Shown piece by piece: positions 26,649-35,448 of a stretch of 64,000 nt of DNA. Numbering within the stretch: the first letter of the stretch is position 1; each line of letters opens with the position of its first letter. The position numbers and the translations under genes were made by a program. A model generated the notes under the pieces. The model was not told the origin of the DNA. It did not search any database and saw nothing but the letters and a program-made list of their open reading frames with translations. Source of the stretch: Flaviaestuariibacter sp. (GTDB lineage Bacteria > Bacteroidota > Bacteroidia > Chitinophagales > Chitinophagaceae); assembly GCA_025963645.1 (NCBI GenBank), contig JAOQAI010000015.1:62001-126000 (forward strand). Direction: 5' to 3'.

Positions 26649-26977
26649 ATCCTGTAACGCTTTCAAAGTTTTGGTTTCCGGTTTGGTCGTTCAAGAGAAA
26701 GCCATTCTGCTTTTAACGGATGGACGGGCAAGAACGCTAGCGTCTGAAGCAGCCGGCATTGCCCTTTATTAAGGATCAACTTACGGCCTTTTCAAACCCT
26801 TTTAATTTTATCGAAGCCAAATTAAGCCTGGAAACTGTCTCATAATTTTATTGAAGTTAAACCGGCCCGTTTTAAAATGACAAAAGATAAAACCGGTACG
26901 TGCTATTTCCTGCTGCTTTGCAAATTCCACCGAACACCCGAAAATTTATCTTTTATCGTATGCTTAGTAAAAGGACA
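26649..26977. other. Intergenic, no gene seen
   Basis: About 330 nt between the AraC-type gene stop and the response-regulator start, both minus. No frame or structure could be supported; it should carry the regulator's promoter. Confidence 0.45.
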
Positions 26978-27937
26978 TTAGCCGCGATTGTGTTTGTAAA
27001 GCGAGGTCGCTTTATAGCCAAAATATTTTTGGAACTCCATCGTGAAATTGCCAGGGCGCATACCTACGGTAGGGGCTACCACTTTTACCTGTTCGCCTTT
27101 CAATAGCAACTCCTGTGCTTTTAGCATCCGCACACGCCGCAAGTATTGATATAAACCCATACCGAATTCTTTACGGAAAGCCCTCTTTAACGAGGATTCA
27201 CTATAGCCAACCAGGCGCGCCAATTTATCATTCGGGTAGTGCTCGCGGATATCAAGAACAATGATGTCGTGAGCTCTTTGCGCCATTTCTTTTTCTAAGG
27301 GCGAAAGGCGTTGGCGGGGTTCTTCCTTATAGGTTTGCGCCAGTTGTGCAAATAGTATTTGTTGCAATTTGAGTTCCAGATAGACTTTCTGCAGTTCAGG
27401 CGGATAGTGTAACTGTGGTATTTCGTAAAAGGCGTCCCATACAGGGCGGGGTGCAGGGAGGCAAAATAAAGAACTGGTGCTTGCGTCCTTTGGTTGCTGC
27501 TCAAAGCAGGGAAATAAAGCAACCCAACCGGCACCCTTACTATCCCGTAAATGGATACTCATTATTTGGCATTCCTTCTCACCGGGAACGATGATTTTCA
27601 TCTTTCGCTCTGCTGGATTCAGCCATGTGTATTGTCCCTGGGCAAGGGTTTGACAGCATTTTTCATTTCGTCCTAACCCGATCCCTCCTTTCATCGAAAA
27701 CCAGGAACGTAAACCACTTTCCTCACTTAGCAACAAAGTACTTTTCCTGTGGAACGAAAAAGTATAATAGTGAAGCGTGTAGCTTTCTGTCCTGATTTCC
27801 TGAAGCCCGATAGTACCGGACTCCATTATTGAAAACCCCGTTGCTGCCCCCGGAAGGAGGAGTTTGGTCTGCCCGTAGGGCCATCCCGCTTGGAAATGTA
27901 TAGGTTCCAGAAAAGGAGAAGAAAAACCTTCAAACAT
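26978..27937 (-). CDS. AraC family transcriptional regulator
   Basis: A 319-residue regulator. The C-terminal AraC domain (about 215-319) has IREHYPNDKLARLVGYSESS, LKRAFRKEFGMGLYQYLRRV, RMLKAQELLLKGEQ and the second helix-turn-helix up to FQKYFGYKATSLYKHNRG. The N-terminal 200 residues form an unassigned ligand-binding region of the type common in Bacteroidota AraC proteins (GLRSWFSMKGGIGLGR). The inducer is unknown. It sits at the end of the cargo block facing away from radC. Confidence 0.9.
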   Translation of the reverse strand: MFEGFSSPFLEPIHFQAGWPYGQTKLLLPGAATGFSIMESGTIGLQEIRTESYTLHYYTFSFHRKSTLLLSEESGLRSWFSMKGGIGLGRNEKCCQTLAQGQYTWLNPAERKMKIIVPGEKECQIMSIHLRDSKGAGWVALFPCFEQQPKDASTSSLFCLPAPRPVWDAFYEIPQLHYPPELQKVYLELKLQQILFAQLAQTYKEEPRQRLSPLEKEMAQRAHDIIVLDIREHYPNDKLARLVGYSESSLKRAFRKEFGMGLYQYLRRVRMLKAQELLLKGEQVKVVAPTVGMRPGNFTMEFQKYFGYKATSLYKHNRG

Positions 27938-28347
27938 AAATTGGTAATCGACGTAACCCTAAATTAAAGCGGGTATTCTTAAACCCTCCCCCGGGTCGTG
28001 TATTCTTACCCTTTCATTCGTGGTTTCCTTCTACCCGGCAATTTCCTTCCGCTGCTGATCGAGCTAACAAAAGACACAACCGTAAATAATAATTAACGCT
28101 TACCGGTTTGCGATACTGGTATGTTTCTCGGTGGAGAGGGTTTAAAACGATAAGATGGATTGATGTAGTTCTTCAATGATTCCTTCACAAAGCTCGCCTT
28201 GGTGCACCACCGGCGCTAAGGAACTACGGCATAAAATCATTTTACCGGAACCCCAACACCGGATTTATTCCGTTCCTCCTTGCGCCTGGGTGTGCCCAAA
28301 GGCGGAACGGTTCCATAATCATTTTTTAACCTCAAAAACAGAAGATT
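27938..28347. other. Intergenic between divergent araC-like and radC genes
   Basis: About 410 nt separating the minus-strand cargo from the plus-strand mobilisation block. Its size and divergent flanks suggest promoters on both sides. No coding frame is supported; the 93-codon frame starting at 28176 runs across the radC start out of frame and is rejected. Confidence 0.45.
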
Positions 28348-28818
28348 ATGGAAAAGCAAAACACCGTAGAAGCCATGGGCAAAGTAGCCGAGGTAGAGCT
28401 GGTTTACAAGTCCCGTGTAAAGCCATCGGAGCGTCCGGCAATCGTTTCCTCCGCTGACGCTTTCAACGTTCTTCGACTCCTGTGGGAAGAAGGCAAAATG
28501 GACCTCGTGGAGCAATTCAAAGTCTTGTTCCTAAACCGCGCCAACAAGGTCCTGTGTGTCTTTAATGTTTCATCCGGCGGCATTACAGGGACGGTGGCGG
28601 ATCCGCGGCTCATATTTACTGCGGCACTCCGTGTGAATGCGGTGGCGGTTATCCTGTCCCATAACCATCCATCGGGTAACCTGCAGCCTTCCCGTGCCGA
28701 CGAGGAATTAACACAGAAGATAAAAGGTGCCGGTGCATTGCTTGATATTAAGGTACTGGACCACCTGATTCTTTCCTCCGAAGGGTATTACTCCTTTGCA
28801 GACGAAGGGCTATTATAG
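28348..28818 (+). CDS. radC: RadC family JAB-domain protein
   Basis: A 156-residue RadC/JAMM-domain protein. The metal site is complete: HNHPSGNLQPSRADEE (His-x-His and Asp), preceded by an NAVAVILS strand. Stand-alone short RadC proteins are very common in Bacteroidota mobile elements and phages; the proposed roles are in DNA repair or as anti-restriction-associated peptidases, but none is proven. It opens the plus-strand block of mobilisation genes and ends in a hairpin terminator. Confidence 0.93.
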   Translation: MEKQNTVEAMGKVAEVELVYKSRVKPSERPAIVSSADAFNVLRLLWEEGKMDLVEQFKVLFLNRANKVLCVFNVSSGGITGTVADPRLIFTAALRVNAVAVILSHNHPSGNLQPSRADEELTQKIKGAGALLDIKVLDHLILSSEGYYSFADEGLL

Positions 28819-28829
28819 CCCTTTTTTTA
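28806..28829 (+). terminator. Rho-independent terminator of radC
   Basis: A perfect 7-bp stem AGGGCTA / TAGCCCT with loop TTA, followed by seven T. The second arm contains the radC stop codon, so the hairpin overlaps the end of the gene. The convergent gene ends just beyond at 28834; the hairpin may serve both directions less well, since no matching A run precedes it. Confidence 0.8.
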
Positions 28830-28833
28830 TTCT

Positions 28834-29130
28834 TCAGGAGCTGCTTTCCCCAAAGGAATCCAGTTTCTCATTCATTTCACTAAGCCCCGCTTTTTGCAAA
28901 AGTTCAGTGGAAAAGGCACCAAGTTCCGCCAGCGTTTCTTTGGCAACCAGGTCTAATAAATTGTCTTCTTTCCCTTCGCCGCCCCCAGGGGCAAGACCGC
29001 GCTGGATTACTTTGCTAAGCAGCAAAACATTTTTGCGGGGCATCCGCAAATCCACCTTAACCGGTTCCTTCATACCCGGGATGCTTAATACGGTGTCATA
29101 GAGCTTCAGCAGATCATTTTTTGATAACAT
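28834..29130 (-). CDS. Conserved hypothetical protein of the mobilisation region
   Basis: A 98-residue cytoplasmic protein, helical, with MLSKNDLLKLYDTVLSIPGM and LDLVAKETLAELGAFSTELL. No function recognised. It is convergent with radC (15 nt between stops) and divergent from the primase gene. Its position between radC and a primase is common for small proteins of Bacteroidota elements; a DNA-binding or regulatory role is only a guess. Confidence 0.6.
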   Translation of the reverse strand: MLSKNDLLKLYDTVLSIPGMKEPVKVDLRMPRKNVLLLSKVIQRGLAPGGGEGKEDNLLDLVAKETLAELGAFSTELLQKAGLSEMNEKLDSFGESSS

Positions 29131-29275
29131 AAAACGTACTTTTTAATTCACAAAATCTTGTTCACCCAACAAAGCTACCCACCTTGCTTTCTTTCTTCCC
29201 CCGCAGTATATGAAGGGGTGATAGGTATAGGGATCCGGTGGACTAATTTGGCAGGGTGAACAAGAAAAGTGACGT

Positions 29276-30187
29276 ATGAAAGACGATAACCGGGGCCTGG
29301 ATTGCAAGGCCGCCAATGCCTTTGATCTGGTGAGTTTTTTATCACGCCTGGGCTATGAACCAAACAAAGTCCGCGGTCATGATTACTGGTACCACTCACC
29401 CCTGCGCGAGGAACGTACCCCATCGTTTAAGGTCAATCGCCGGCTGAATTGCTGGTATGATCACGGGGAAGGTACCGGGGGTACGCTGGTGGATTTCGGG
29501 ATCCGGTATTATGGCTGCTCGATCTCAGCGTTTCTTGGTCATTTATCCGGTACCCCCGACTTATGTAAACCGCCATTACTCCAACCGTTATCCACTTCGC
29601 CCGAAGCTGCCCCGGCTTTGCAAATCTGTGAGGTGCGTCCCCTCTGTTCCCTTGTTCTCCGACGTTACCTGCATTCCCGCCATATTCCCCTGGCACTTGC
29701 TCAAAAATACCTGCGTGAAGTGGTGTTTGAAATCAAGGGAAAACGCTATGCCGGGCTCGGTTTCCCCAACCGCTCCGGCGGCTATGAAATACGTAATGGC
29801 TGGTTCAAGGGAAGCAGTGCGCCAAAGGATATTTTTCTTCTCCCGCAAAGGGGTCGTGAGCTGGCAGTGTTCGAAGGTTTTTTTGACTTCCTGTCCTTCC
29901 TTTCCCTGCAGCAAAAAGGAGCGATGTTGCGAATGGATTTCCTGGTCCTTAACTCCCTGTCATTTGTTGATAAAAGCCTTGATCTTTTGCGTTCCTATCC
30001 ACAGGTACGGCTCTACCTCGATAATGACCCGTCGGGGGATACACGGGTTGGGCAGATTTTGAAATCCTGCCCGGGTGCCCGGGATAAAAGAAAGCTGTAT
30101 GCGGGTTATAAAGACCTCAATGAGTGGCATATGCATATGGGCAAGGGAAGACGACTCGGGCAGCGGCCTTCTTTTCGACCGCCCTGA
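29276..30187 (+). CDS. Element-encoded DNA primase (CHC2 zinc finger and Toprim)
   Basis: A 303-residue DnaG-like primase of the short kind found on Bacteroidota elements. The zinc-binding region lies at about residues 35-80 (HDYWYHSPLREERTPSFKVN, LNCWYDHGEGTGG, YYGCS). A Toprim domain follows, with AVFEGFFDFLSF (catalytic Glu) near 200 and LYLDNDPSGD (DxD) near 245. It probably primes complementary-strand synthesis after transfer or during element replication. It sits just before the candidate oriT and relaxase genes. Confidence 0.88.
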   Translation: MKDDNRGLDCKAANAFDLVSFLSRLGYEPNKVRGHDYWYHSPLREERTPSFKVNRRLNCWYDHGEGTGGTLVDFGIRYYGCSISAFLGHLSGTPDLCKPPLLQPLSTSPEAAPALQICEVRPLCSLVLRRYLHSRHIPLALAQKYLREVVFEIKGKRYAGLGFPNRSGGYEIRNGWFKGSSAPKDIFLLPQRGRELAVFEGFFDFLSFLSLQQKGAMLRMDFLVLNSLSFVDKSLDLLRSYPQVRLYLDNDPSGDTRVGQILKSCPGARDKRKLYAGYKDLNEWHMHMGKGRRLGQRPSFRPP

Positions 30188-30220
30188 TTTTCGATAGTCT
30201 ATCTGGTCAATGAATACATG

Positions 30221-30312
30221 AGGCGTCAGGCTGCCGGTAACCGCACCCGGCAAGATGTACGATTGTCGGACAATCTGTCTTGGTCCCCAGGCTCGGAACT
30301 CGCGGGACCCTG
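30221..30312 (+). other. Candidate origin of transfer (three inverted repeats before mob genes)
   Basis: Within the 152-nt gap before the relaxosome gene are three clean inverted repeats: TGCCGG (30232) with CCGGCA (30247); GATTGTC (30261) with GACAATC (30269), nearly without loop; and GGTCCC (30282) with GGGACC (30304). Clustered dyads directly upstream of a relaxosome-relaxase pair are the usual form of oriT in Bacteroidota elements. The nick site cannot be assigned from sequence. Confidence 0.55.
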
Positions 30313-30339
30313 TTTGAAGAATTTGAAAAAGCATAAGGA

Positions 30340-30729
30340 ATGATGAAGGAACACGCGAAGCAAGGGTATACCCGAAAGGTCACCATCCGGTTCAGGGAGG
30401 AGGAGTACCAGTCGTTAGTGAGCCGCTTCCATACTACCACGAAGCGGAAATTCAGTGAGTATCTAAGAGACCACCTGCTTCAAAAAAAGCTGACCGTCAA
30501 GTCCCGCAATGCATCGCTGGACGATCTCGTAATGGAACTGGTCCAACTACGCCGGGAGCTGAACGTGATGGGAAACAATTTTAACCAGGCCGTGAAGCGG
30601 CTGCACAAAATGGAGCATGTGATGGAGTTGAAAGCATGGGTATTGATCAATGAAAAAAGCAAAGAACTTTTCTTTTTAAAAGTAGCCCAAATCCAATCCA
30701 AAATCGACCGAATCGCAGACCAATGGTAG
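30340..30729 (+). CDS. Relaxosome accessory protein (MobA/MobC-like, ribbon-helix-helix)
   Basis: A 129-residue DNA-binding protein. Residues 8-50 (KVTIRFREEEYQSLVSRFHT, then SEYLRDHLLQKK) form a ribbon-helix-helix type domain, and the later LRRELNVMGNNFNQAVKRLH is the conserved MobC-like motif. It would bind oriT and help the relaxase nick. Its stop overlaps the relaxase start by 7 nt, as is usual for this pair in Bacteroidota. Confidence 0.88.
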   Translation: MMKEHAKQGYTRKVTIRFREEEYQSLVSRFHTTTKRKFSEYLRDHLLQKKLTVKSRNASLDDLVMELVQLRRELNVMGNNFNQAVKRLHKMEHVMELKAWVLINEKSKELFFLKVAQIQSKIDRIADQW

Positions 30730-31967
30730 CCCGTATCCATACCGCTCAAAGCTTTAAGAAAGTGCTCAATTACCACGAGCAAAAAGTACGCAACGGGGTT
30801 GCCGTATGCCTGGAAGCTGCCGGGTTTTTAAAGGAAGCTTCACGGCTTTCTTTTTACGATAAATGGCTCCATTTTAAGCGCCTGACGGATCTCAATGAGC
30901 GGACCCGCACCCATACGCTTCACGTCTCCCTCAATTTTGATTCCTCGGAAACGATTAGCGAAAAAAAGTTAGTTGCGATTGCAGGGGCGTATATGCGGGG
31001 CATCGGCTTTGGAGAGCAGCCCTACCTGGTCTACCGGCACGAAGACGCCGGGCATCCACACATACACCTGGTGAGCGTTTCGATCCGCCCCGATGGCCGT
31101 CGTATTTCCATGCACGGGTTGGGAAGGGGTGCGTCGGAAAGGACCCGCCTGGAATTGGAAAAGGCTTATAAACTGGTCCCTGCCCAGGGATCCCGAAAAT
31201 GTCGGGAAGGGGAAAGGCCCCTGCAGAAGGTGATCTATGGAAAAGGGGAACTGAAACCAGGTATTGCCGCGGTATTACAAGGGGTTTTGAACGCTTACCG
31301 GTATACTTCCCTGCCGGAACTAAATGCCGTGCTACGGCTGTACCATGTCGAAGCAGATGGTGGCGCGGAAGGTTCCCGTATAAAACAGCGGGGCGGCATA
31401 GTTTACCGCGCACTGGATAAGGAAGGCAACCGGGTGGGATCACCCCTTAAGGCAAGCCTTCTTCCCGGTAATCCGGGGCTTTCCTTCCTGGAGAAATGTT
31501 TTCAAAGAAACAGTACCGGAAGGGAGGCGCTGCTCCCCAAAGTACGTGCGGTAATCAGCCCGGTAGTGGAGGATAAAAAGATAAAGGATTGGCAGGGGTT
31601 TCAAAAAGCGCTATCGGGGGTAGGGGTTGATACCGTGCTCCGGCAAAACGCCGAAGGCTACGTGTATGGAATTACTTATGTCGACCACCGGAACAAAGCC
31701 GTTTTCAATGGCAGCGCCTTAGGTAAAGAGTACAGCCCAAAGGGACTTACGAACCGTTGGAATGATGGGAGTGGCGTAACTACGGTACCCGCAATATCCC
31801 TTCCCGGGCAGCATCTCCCTTCAGGAACCAACTGCTTTGAAACAGATGCTAAAGAGAATGTTCCGGGCCTTTTGGAAACGCTATTACAGCCCCAAGCGCC
31901 GGGGGAGGTGGCGCCGGCGTGGCGGTTTACGAAGCGGAAACGAAAAGGTCGGCGCCCGAAAAACTAA
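30723..31967 (+). CDS. Relaxase/mobilisation nuclease (MobB, MOBP-like)
   Basis: A 414-residue relaxase. The N-terminal domain carries the three-His signature in HEDAGHPHIHLVSVSIRPDG (about residues 105-124), the metal site of VirD2-type relaxases. The start MVARIHTAQSFKKVLNYHEQ and the segment LHVSLNFDSSET are typical of the Bacteroidota family; the tyrosine used for nicking is probably the one near residue 17. The C-terminal 200 residues are family-specific, with IKDWQGFQKALSGVGVDTVL. It nicks oriT and pilots the strand to the coupling protein. Confidence 0.93.
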   Translation: MVARIHTAQSFKKVLNYHEQKVRNGVAVCLEAAGFLKEASRLSFYDKWLHFKRLTDLNERTRTHTLHVSLNFDSSETISEKKLVAIAGAYMRGIGFGEQPYLVYRHEDAGHPHIHLVSVSIRPDGRRISMHGLGRGASERTRLELEKAYKLVPAQGSRKCREGERPLQKVIYGKGELKPGIAAVLQGVLNAYRYTSLPELNAVLRLYHVEADGGAEGSRIKQRGGIVYRALDKEGNRVGSPLKASLLPGNPGLSFLEKCFQRNSTGREALLPKVRAVISPVVEDKKIKDWQGFQKALSGVGVDTVLRQNAEGYVYGITYVDHRNKAVFNGSALGKEYSPKGLTNRWNDGSGVTTVPAISLPGQHLPSGTNCFETDAKENVPGLLETLLQPQAPGEVAPAWRFTKRKRKGRRPKN

Positions 31968-31982
31968 ATTAAAATAACGGTT

Positions 31983-33968
31983 ATGGGTACTGGTGAGAAC
32001 GAACAAGGACTACGGAAAATCCTGGATATGACCCGCTGGATCAGCCTTTTTTTTGTGGTACTGCACTGCTATTATTATTGCTATGCGGCCTTTGCAGGAT
32101 TGGGGTGGCGAAGCGGCATAACGGACCGTCTTTTAAGTAATCTTGAAACCACTAAACTCTTTGTAAGCCCCTGGTATTCTAAGGCATTTGGGTATGGCTT
32201 CCTGTTGTTTTCCCTGATAGGTACCACCGGTAAAAAGGAGGAGTCTCTCCGCGTAGCCCACCCCGTTGTTTATCTTCTTAGTGGTACCCTGCTTTATTTT
32301 TTAAGCAGCTACCTCCTGGAGGTGAATGCTCCTATCGAATGGGGTGCCTTTTTATATGGCGCGCTAATTTTTGCGGGCTATATCCTGGTGCTGACAGGCG
32401 GTGTCCGGCTATCCCGAGTGATCCGCCAACGCCTTAGCGGGGATGACATTTTTAACAGCGATGCTGAAACCTTTCCGCAGGAAGCACGCCTCCTTCAAAA
32501 TGAATACTCCGTAAACCTGCCGGCACGCTACCGGTTCAGGGGACGAGTTCATCGCAGCTGGATCAATCTTATCAATCCTTTCCGCGGGGTGCTGGTACTG
32601 GGGTCTCCCGGCAGCGGTAAGTCCTATTTCGTGATCCGGCATATTTTAACCCAGCACCTGCAAAAAGGCTTTTCCCTTTTTGTATATGATTTCAAATTCG
32701 ATGACCTGACCCGGATCGCCTATAACCATTTCCTGAAGCACCGGACATCTTATGCCGTGGCGCCGGAGTTTTACATCATCAATTTCGATGATCTTTCCCG
32801 CACCCACCGCTGTAATCCGCTGGATCCAAGGGCAATGTCCGATATTACCGATGCTACCGAATCTGCGCGCACTATTCTAATGGGGCTGAACCGGGAATGG
32901 GTACGCCGGCAGGGGGACTTTTTTGTGGAATCACCGATCAATTTTGTAACGGCGGTCATCTGGTTTTTGCGCCGGTACCGGGACGGCGAGTTTTGTACGC
33001 TTCCCCATGTCATTGAGCTGATGCAGGTAGACTATGACGACCTGTTTTCCGTGCTTCGCACGGAGAAGGAAATTGAAGTGCTGATCAATCCTTTTATCAA
33101 CGCCTATCTCAATGATGCCATGGAGCAACTGGAAGGACAAATTGCAGCGGCTAAAATAGCGATGGCGCGGCTGGCCTCTCCCCAGTTGTACTACGTCCTG
33201 TCGGGCAATGATTTTACACTGGACATTAATAATCCCGAGGCACCCAAGATTGTTTGCATGGGTAACAACCCTCAAAAGCAACAGATTTATGGTGCGGTGC
33301 TTTCCCTGTACGTGTCGCGGCTTATCAAACTGGTCAACCGGAAGGGAGGCGTAAAAAGCTCCCTTATCTTTGATGAATTCCCGACGATCTACCTCAATAA
33401 TATGGACGGACTGATTGCTACCGCCCGTAGCAATAAGGTAGCGACCACCCTGGGTGTACAGGATTTCAGCCAACTCAAAAAAGATTACGGGCGGGATGGG
33501 GCAGATGTGATCATGAATATTACCGGTAATATTATTTCCGGTCAGGTCATGGGAGAGACCGCAAAAAGTCTCTCCGAGCGGTTAGGAAAGATCATGCAGG
33601 ACCGGACCTCTTTTTCCATTAACCGTACGGACACTTCCGTAAGCCACTCCCGGCAACTGGAGGCAGCGATGCCGCCTTCGAAAATTGCCTCCCTGAGCTC
33701 AGGGGAATTTGTCGGACTGGTTGCCGACGAACCGGGTCAGAAAATAGAGCTAAAAGCCTTTCATTGCGAGATTGTAAACGATCACGCGACGCTGAAAAAG
33801 GAGGCGGATGCATATCAAAGCATACCGGTAATACGCGAGGTAACGGCGGGAATGATCCAGCAAAATTACTGGCAGGTAAAGGGGGACATAGAAGCGTTGG
33901 TGCTCGCCGAAATGGAACTTATTATAAACGATCCCGCAAAGGCCTACCGGCGGATCAATAAGGCATAA
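31983..33968 (+). CDS. Type IV coupling protein (VirD4/TraG-like, MobC of Bacteroidota elements)
   Basis: A 661-residue coupling ATPase. Four helices lie in the first 145 residues (WISLFFVVLHCYYYCYAAF; AFGYGFLLFSLIGT; VVYLLSGTLLYFLSSYLL; and GAFLYGALIFAGYILVLTGG). The Walker A is LGSPGSGKSYFV (about 205-216) and the Walker B is SSLIFDEFPTIYL, followed by ATARSNKVATTLGVQDFSQL and the conserved GNIISGQVMGETAKSLSERL. It links the relaxosome to the TraG-TraE channel. It closes the plus-strand mobilisation operon. Confidence 0.96.
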   Translation: MGTGENEQGLRKILDMTRWISLFFVVLHCYYYCYAAFAGLGWRSGITDRLLSNLETTKLFVSPWYSKAFGYGFLLFSLIGTTGKKEESLRVAHPVVYLLSGTLLYFLSSYLLEVNAPIEWGAFLYGALIFAGYILVLTGGVRLSRVIRQRLSGDDIFNSDAETFPQEARLLQNEYSVNLPARYRFRGRVHRSWINLINPFRGVLVLGSPGSGKSYFVIRHILTQHLQKGFSLFVYDFKFDDLTRIAYNHFLKHRTSYAVAPEFYIINFDDLSRTHRCNPLDPRAMSDITDATESARTILMGLNREWVRRQGDFFVESPINFVTAVIWFLRRYRDGEFCTLPHVIELMQVDYDDLFSVLRTEKEIEVLINPFINAYLNDAMEQLEGQIAAAKIAMARLASPQLYYVLSGNDFTLDINNPEAPKIVCMGNNPQKQQIYGAVLSLYVSRLIKLVNRKGGVKSSLIFDEFPTIYLNNMDGLIATARSNKVATTLGVQDFSQLKKDYGRDGADVIMNITGNIISGQVMGETAKSLSERLGKIMQDRTSFSINRTDTSVSHSRQLEAAMPPSKIASLSSGEFVGLVADEPGQKIELKAFHCEIVNDHATLKKEADAYQSIPVIREVTAGMIQQNYWQVKGDIEALVLAEMELIINDPAKAYRRINKA

Positions 33969-34042
33969 GGTGATGCAGGGATTACATTGCCATATGTAAT
34001 CAGGAGCTCGTAATTGCCAGGTTCGTATCAGTCTTTGAACGC

Positions 34043-34690
34043 CTACACTTTATAATAGCCATGCTTGATGGCAAAAACCGCAATGCCGGCAATGTTCTTA
34101 GCCTCTGATTTTTCAAATATTCGTTCGCGGTAGCCTTCTACGGTCCGCACACTCATATTCAGTTCCTTGGCAATATCGGTATTCTGTTTCTCCCCGCAGA
34201 TCATTTGCATAATCAGTATTTCCTTTTCCGAGAACTTGGGACGGGTTTTTGCCCGGTAAGGATTGAATTTGCTCATACCAATGAGGCAGGCAAGCCTGGA
34301 TGTGGTAGCGGCACAAAAAAAGGTACCGCCGTGGTATACGGCATGCACCGCTTCTGAGAGTTCATGTTTGTTGGTATTTTTTAGGAGGTATCCCTGTGCA
34401 CCTGCTTCCAGCATGTCGATGATCAAATGGTCTTCGTTAAACATCGTAAGGGCGATCACGCCAATATGGGGATGTTCTGCCTTGATCTTGCGGGTAGCTT
34501 CTATACCATCCATCAGTGGCATCTGTATATCGGTAATCACGACATCCGGTTCCGCTTCCCGGATCTTTTCCAGCAATTCTTTTCCGTTCTGTGCTTCCCC
34601 GACTATTTTTAATTCCTCCTGGTTTCGCAGTAACAAATGAAACCCCTGGCGAATCAATTCATGATCATCGGCTATCATTATTTTTATCAT
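34043..34690 (-). CDS. NarL/LuxR-type response regulator
   Basis: A 215-residue response regulator. The receiver has MIADDHELIRQGFHLLL and DVVITDIQMPLMDG (phospho-Asp), and the C-terminus a LuxR helix-turn-helix (SEKEILIMQMICGEKQNTDI, AKELNMSVRTVEGYRERI). Its start overlaps the histidine kinase stop by 4 nt, so they form a coupled pair. It is clearly related to the orphan regulator at 25998. Targets unknown. Confidence 0.94.
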   Translation of the reverse strand: MIKIMIADDHELIRQGFHLLLRNQEELKIVGEAQNGKELLEKIREAEPDVVITDIQMPLMDGIEATRKIKAEHPHIGVIALTMFNEDHLIIDMLEAGAQGYLLKNTNKHELSEAVHAVYHGGTFFCAATTSRLACLIGMSKFNPYRAKTRPKFSEKEILIMQMICGEKQNTDIAKELNMSVRTVEGYRERIFEKSEAKNIAGIAVFAIKHGYYKV

Positions 34691-35448
34691 GGTGTGTTTA
34701 TGCTTAAAGGAATGGAAAATAAATATTGCGTACCCTTACCGGTTTCAGATGAAATTTTAACCCTGCCACCTATTATGCCGACACGACTATGCAGGTTCCG
34801 CAATCCCAATCCAGGTGCATCGGTTTGACTGTCATTGTAGTGAAAGCCGGTGCCATCGTCCTCGCAGAGGATTTGCAAGGTATCTGCTTCGAGGGTTAGT
34901 TGCAAGGCCAGCCGCTTCGCCCCCGCATGTTTTAGCGTGTTCTGTATCACCTCCTGAAGCATGCGGAAGACAGCAATGCTCTGTTCTTTTTCTAAAACTA
35001 ACTCGGGCGGCAAATACAAATCAATTTGTAAAGGAGTGGTACGGTTCAGCAAAGCGACAAGTTCCTGCAAGGCATAGGAAAGGCCTTTGCGGGAAAGCGA
35101 ACTGGGCATAAGGTCGTGTGCAATGCTGCGGATTTTCTTAACGGCATCATCGAGCCGTGCCCCTGCGTTTTGGAGTAGCGCTAAATCATCCGGGTTGGCG
35201 CTTTCAATACTGTCCACCTGGAATTTAATAAAGGATAGGGTAGGACCCAGATCATCGTGCAGGTCGGCTGCCATGCGGGTCCGTTCCCGCTCGAGGGTAT
35301 TCATTTCAGTCATCAGGTTCTGTTGTTGCAGGTGCAGGTTGCGCCGCTGTTGCTTGACAACCGAAACAACAAAGAACACAATAATGCAGAAGATGACGGC
35401 ACCTGCAATCAGGACAGCAGTATAAATCTGGGCTTGGCGGGCATCCAT
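34687..35448 (-). CDS. Sensor histidine kinase (HisKA_3 type)
   Basis: A 253-residue kinase. The frame extends upstream, but the ATG at 35448 (MDARQAQIYTAVLIAGAVIF) gives the normal short form with one transmembrane helix. The phospho-acceptor helix is RTRMAADLHDDLGPTLSFIK (His in LHDDLG), and the ATP-binding domain has LKHAGAKRLALQLT, CEDDGTGF and GLGLRNLHSRVGIIGGRV. It lacks a large sensor domain, so input may come from the seven-helix protein encoded just upstream, whose gene overlaps it by 40 nt. Confidence 0.9.
   Translation of the reverse strand: MDARQAQIYTAVLIAGAVIFCIIVFFVVSVVKQQRRNLHLQQQNLMTEMNTLERERTRMAADLHDDLGPTLSFIKFQVDSIESANPDDLALLQNAGARLDDAVKKIRSIAHDLMPSSLSRKGLSYALQELVALLNRTTPLQIDLYLPPELVLEKEQSIAVFRMLQEVIQNTLKHAGAKRLALQLTLEADTLQILCEDDGTGFHYNDSQTDAPGLGLRNLHSRVGIIGGRVKISSETGKGTQYLFSIPLSINTP

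Noticed and set aside
28176-28457. A 93-codon plus-strand frame overlapping radC
   Set aside because: It runs out of frame into radC, has no family resemblance and lies in the divergent promoter gap.
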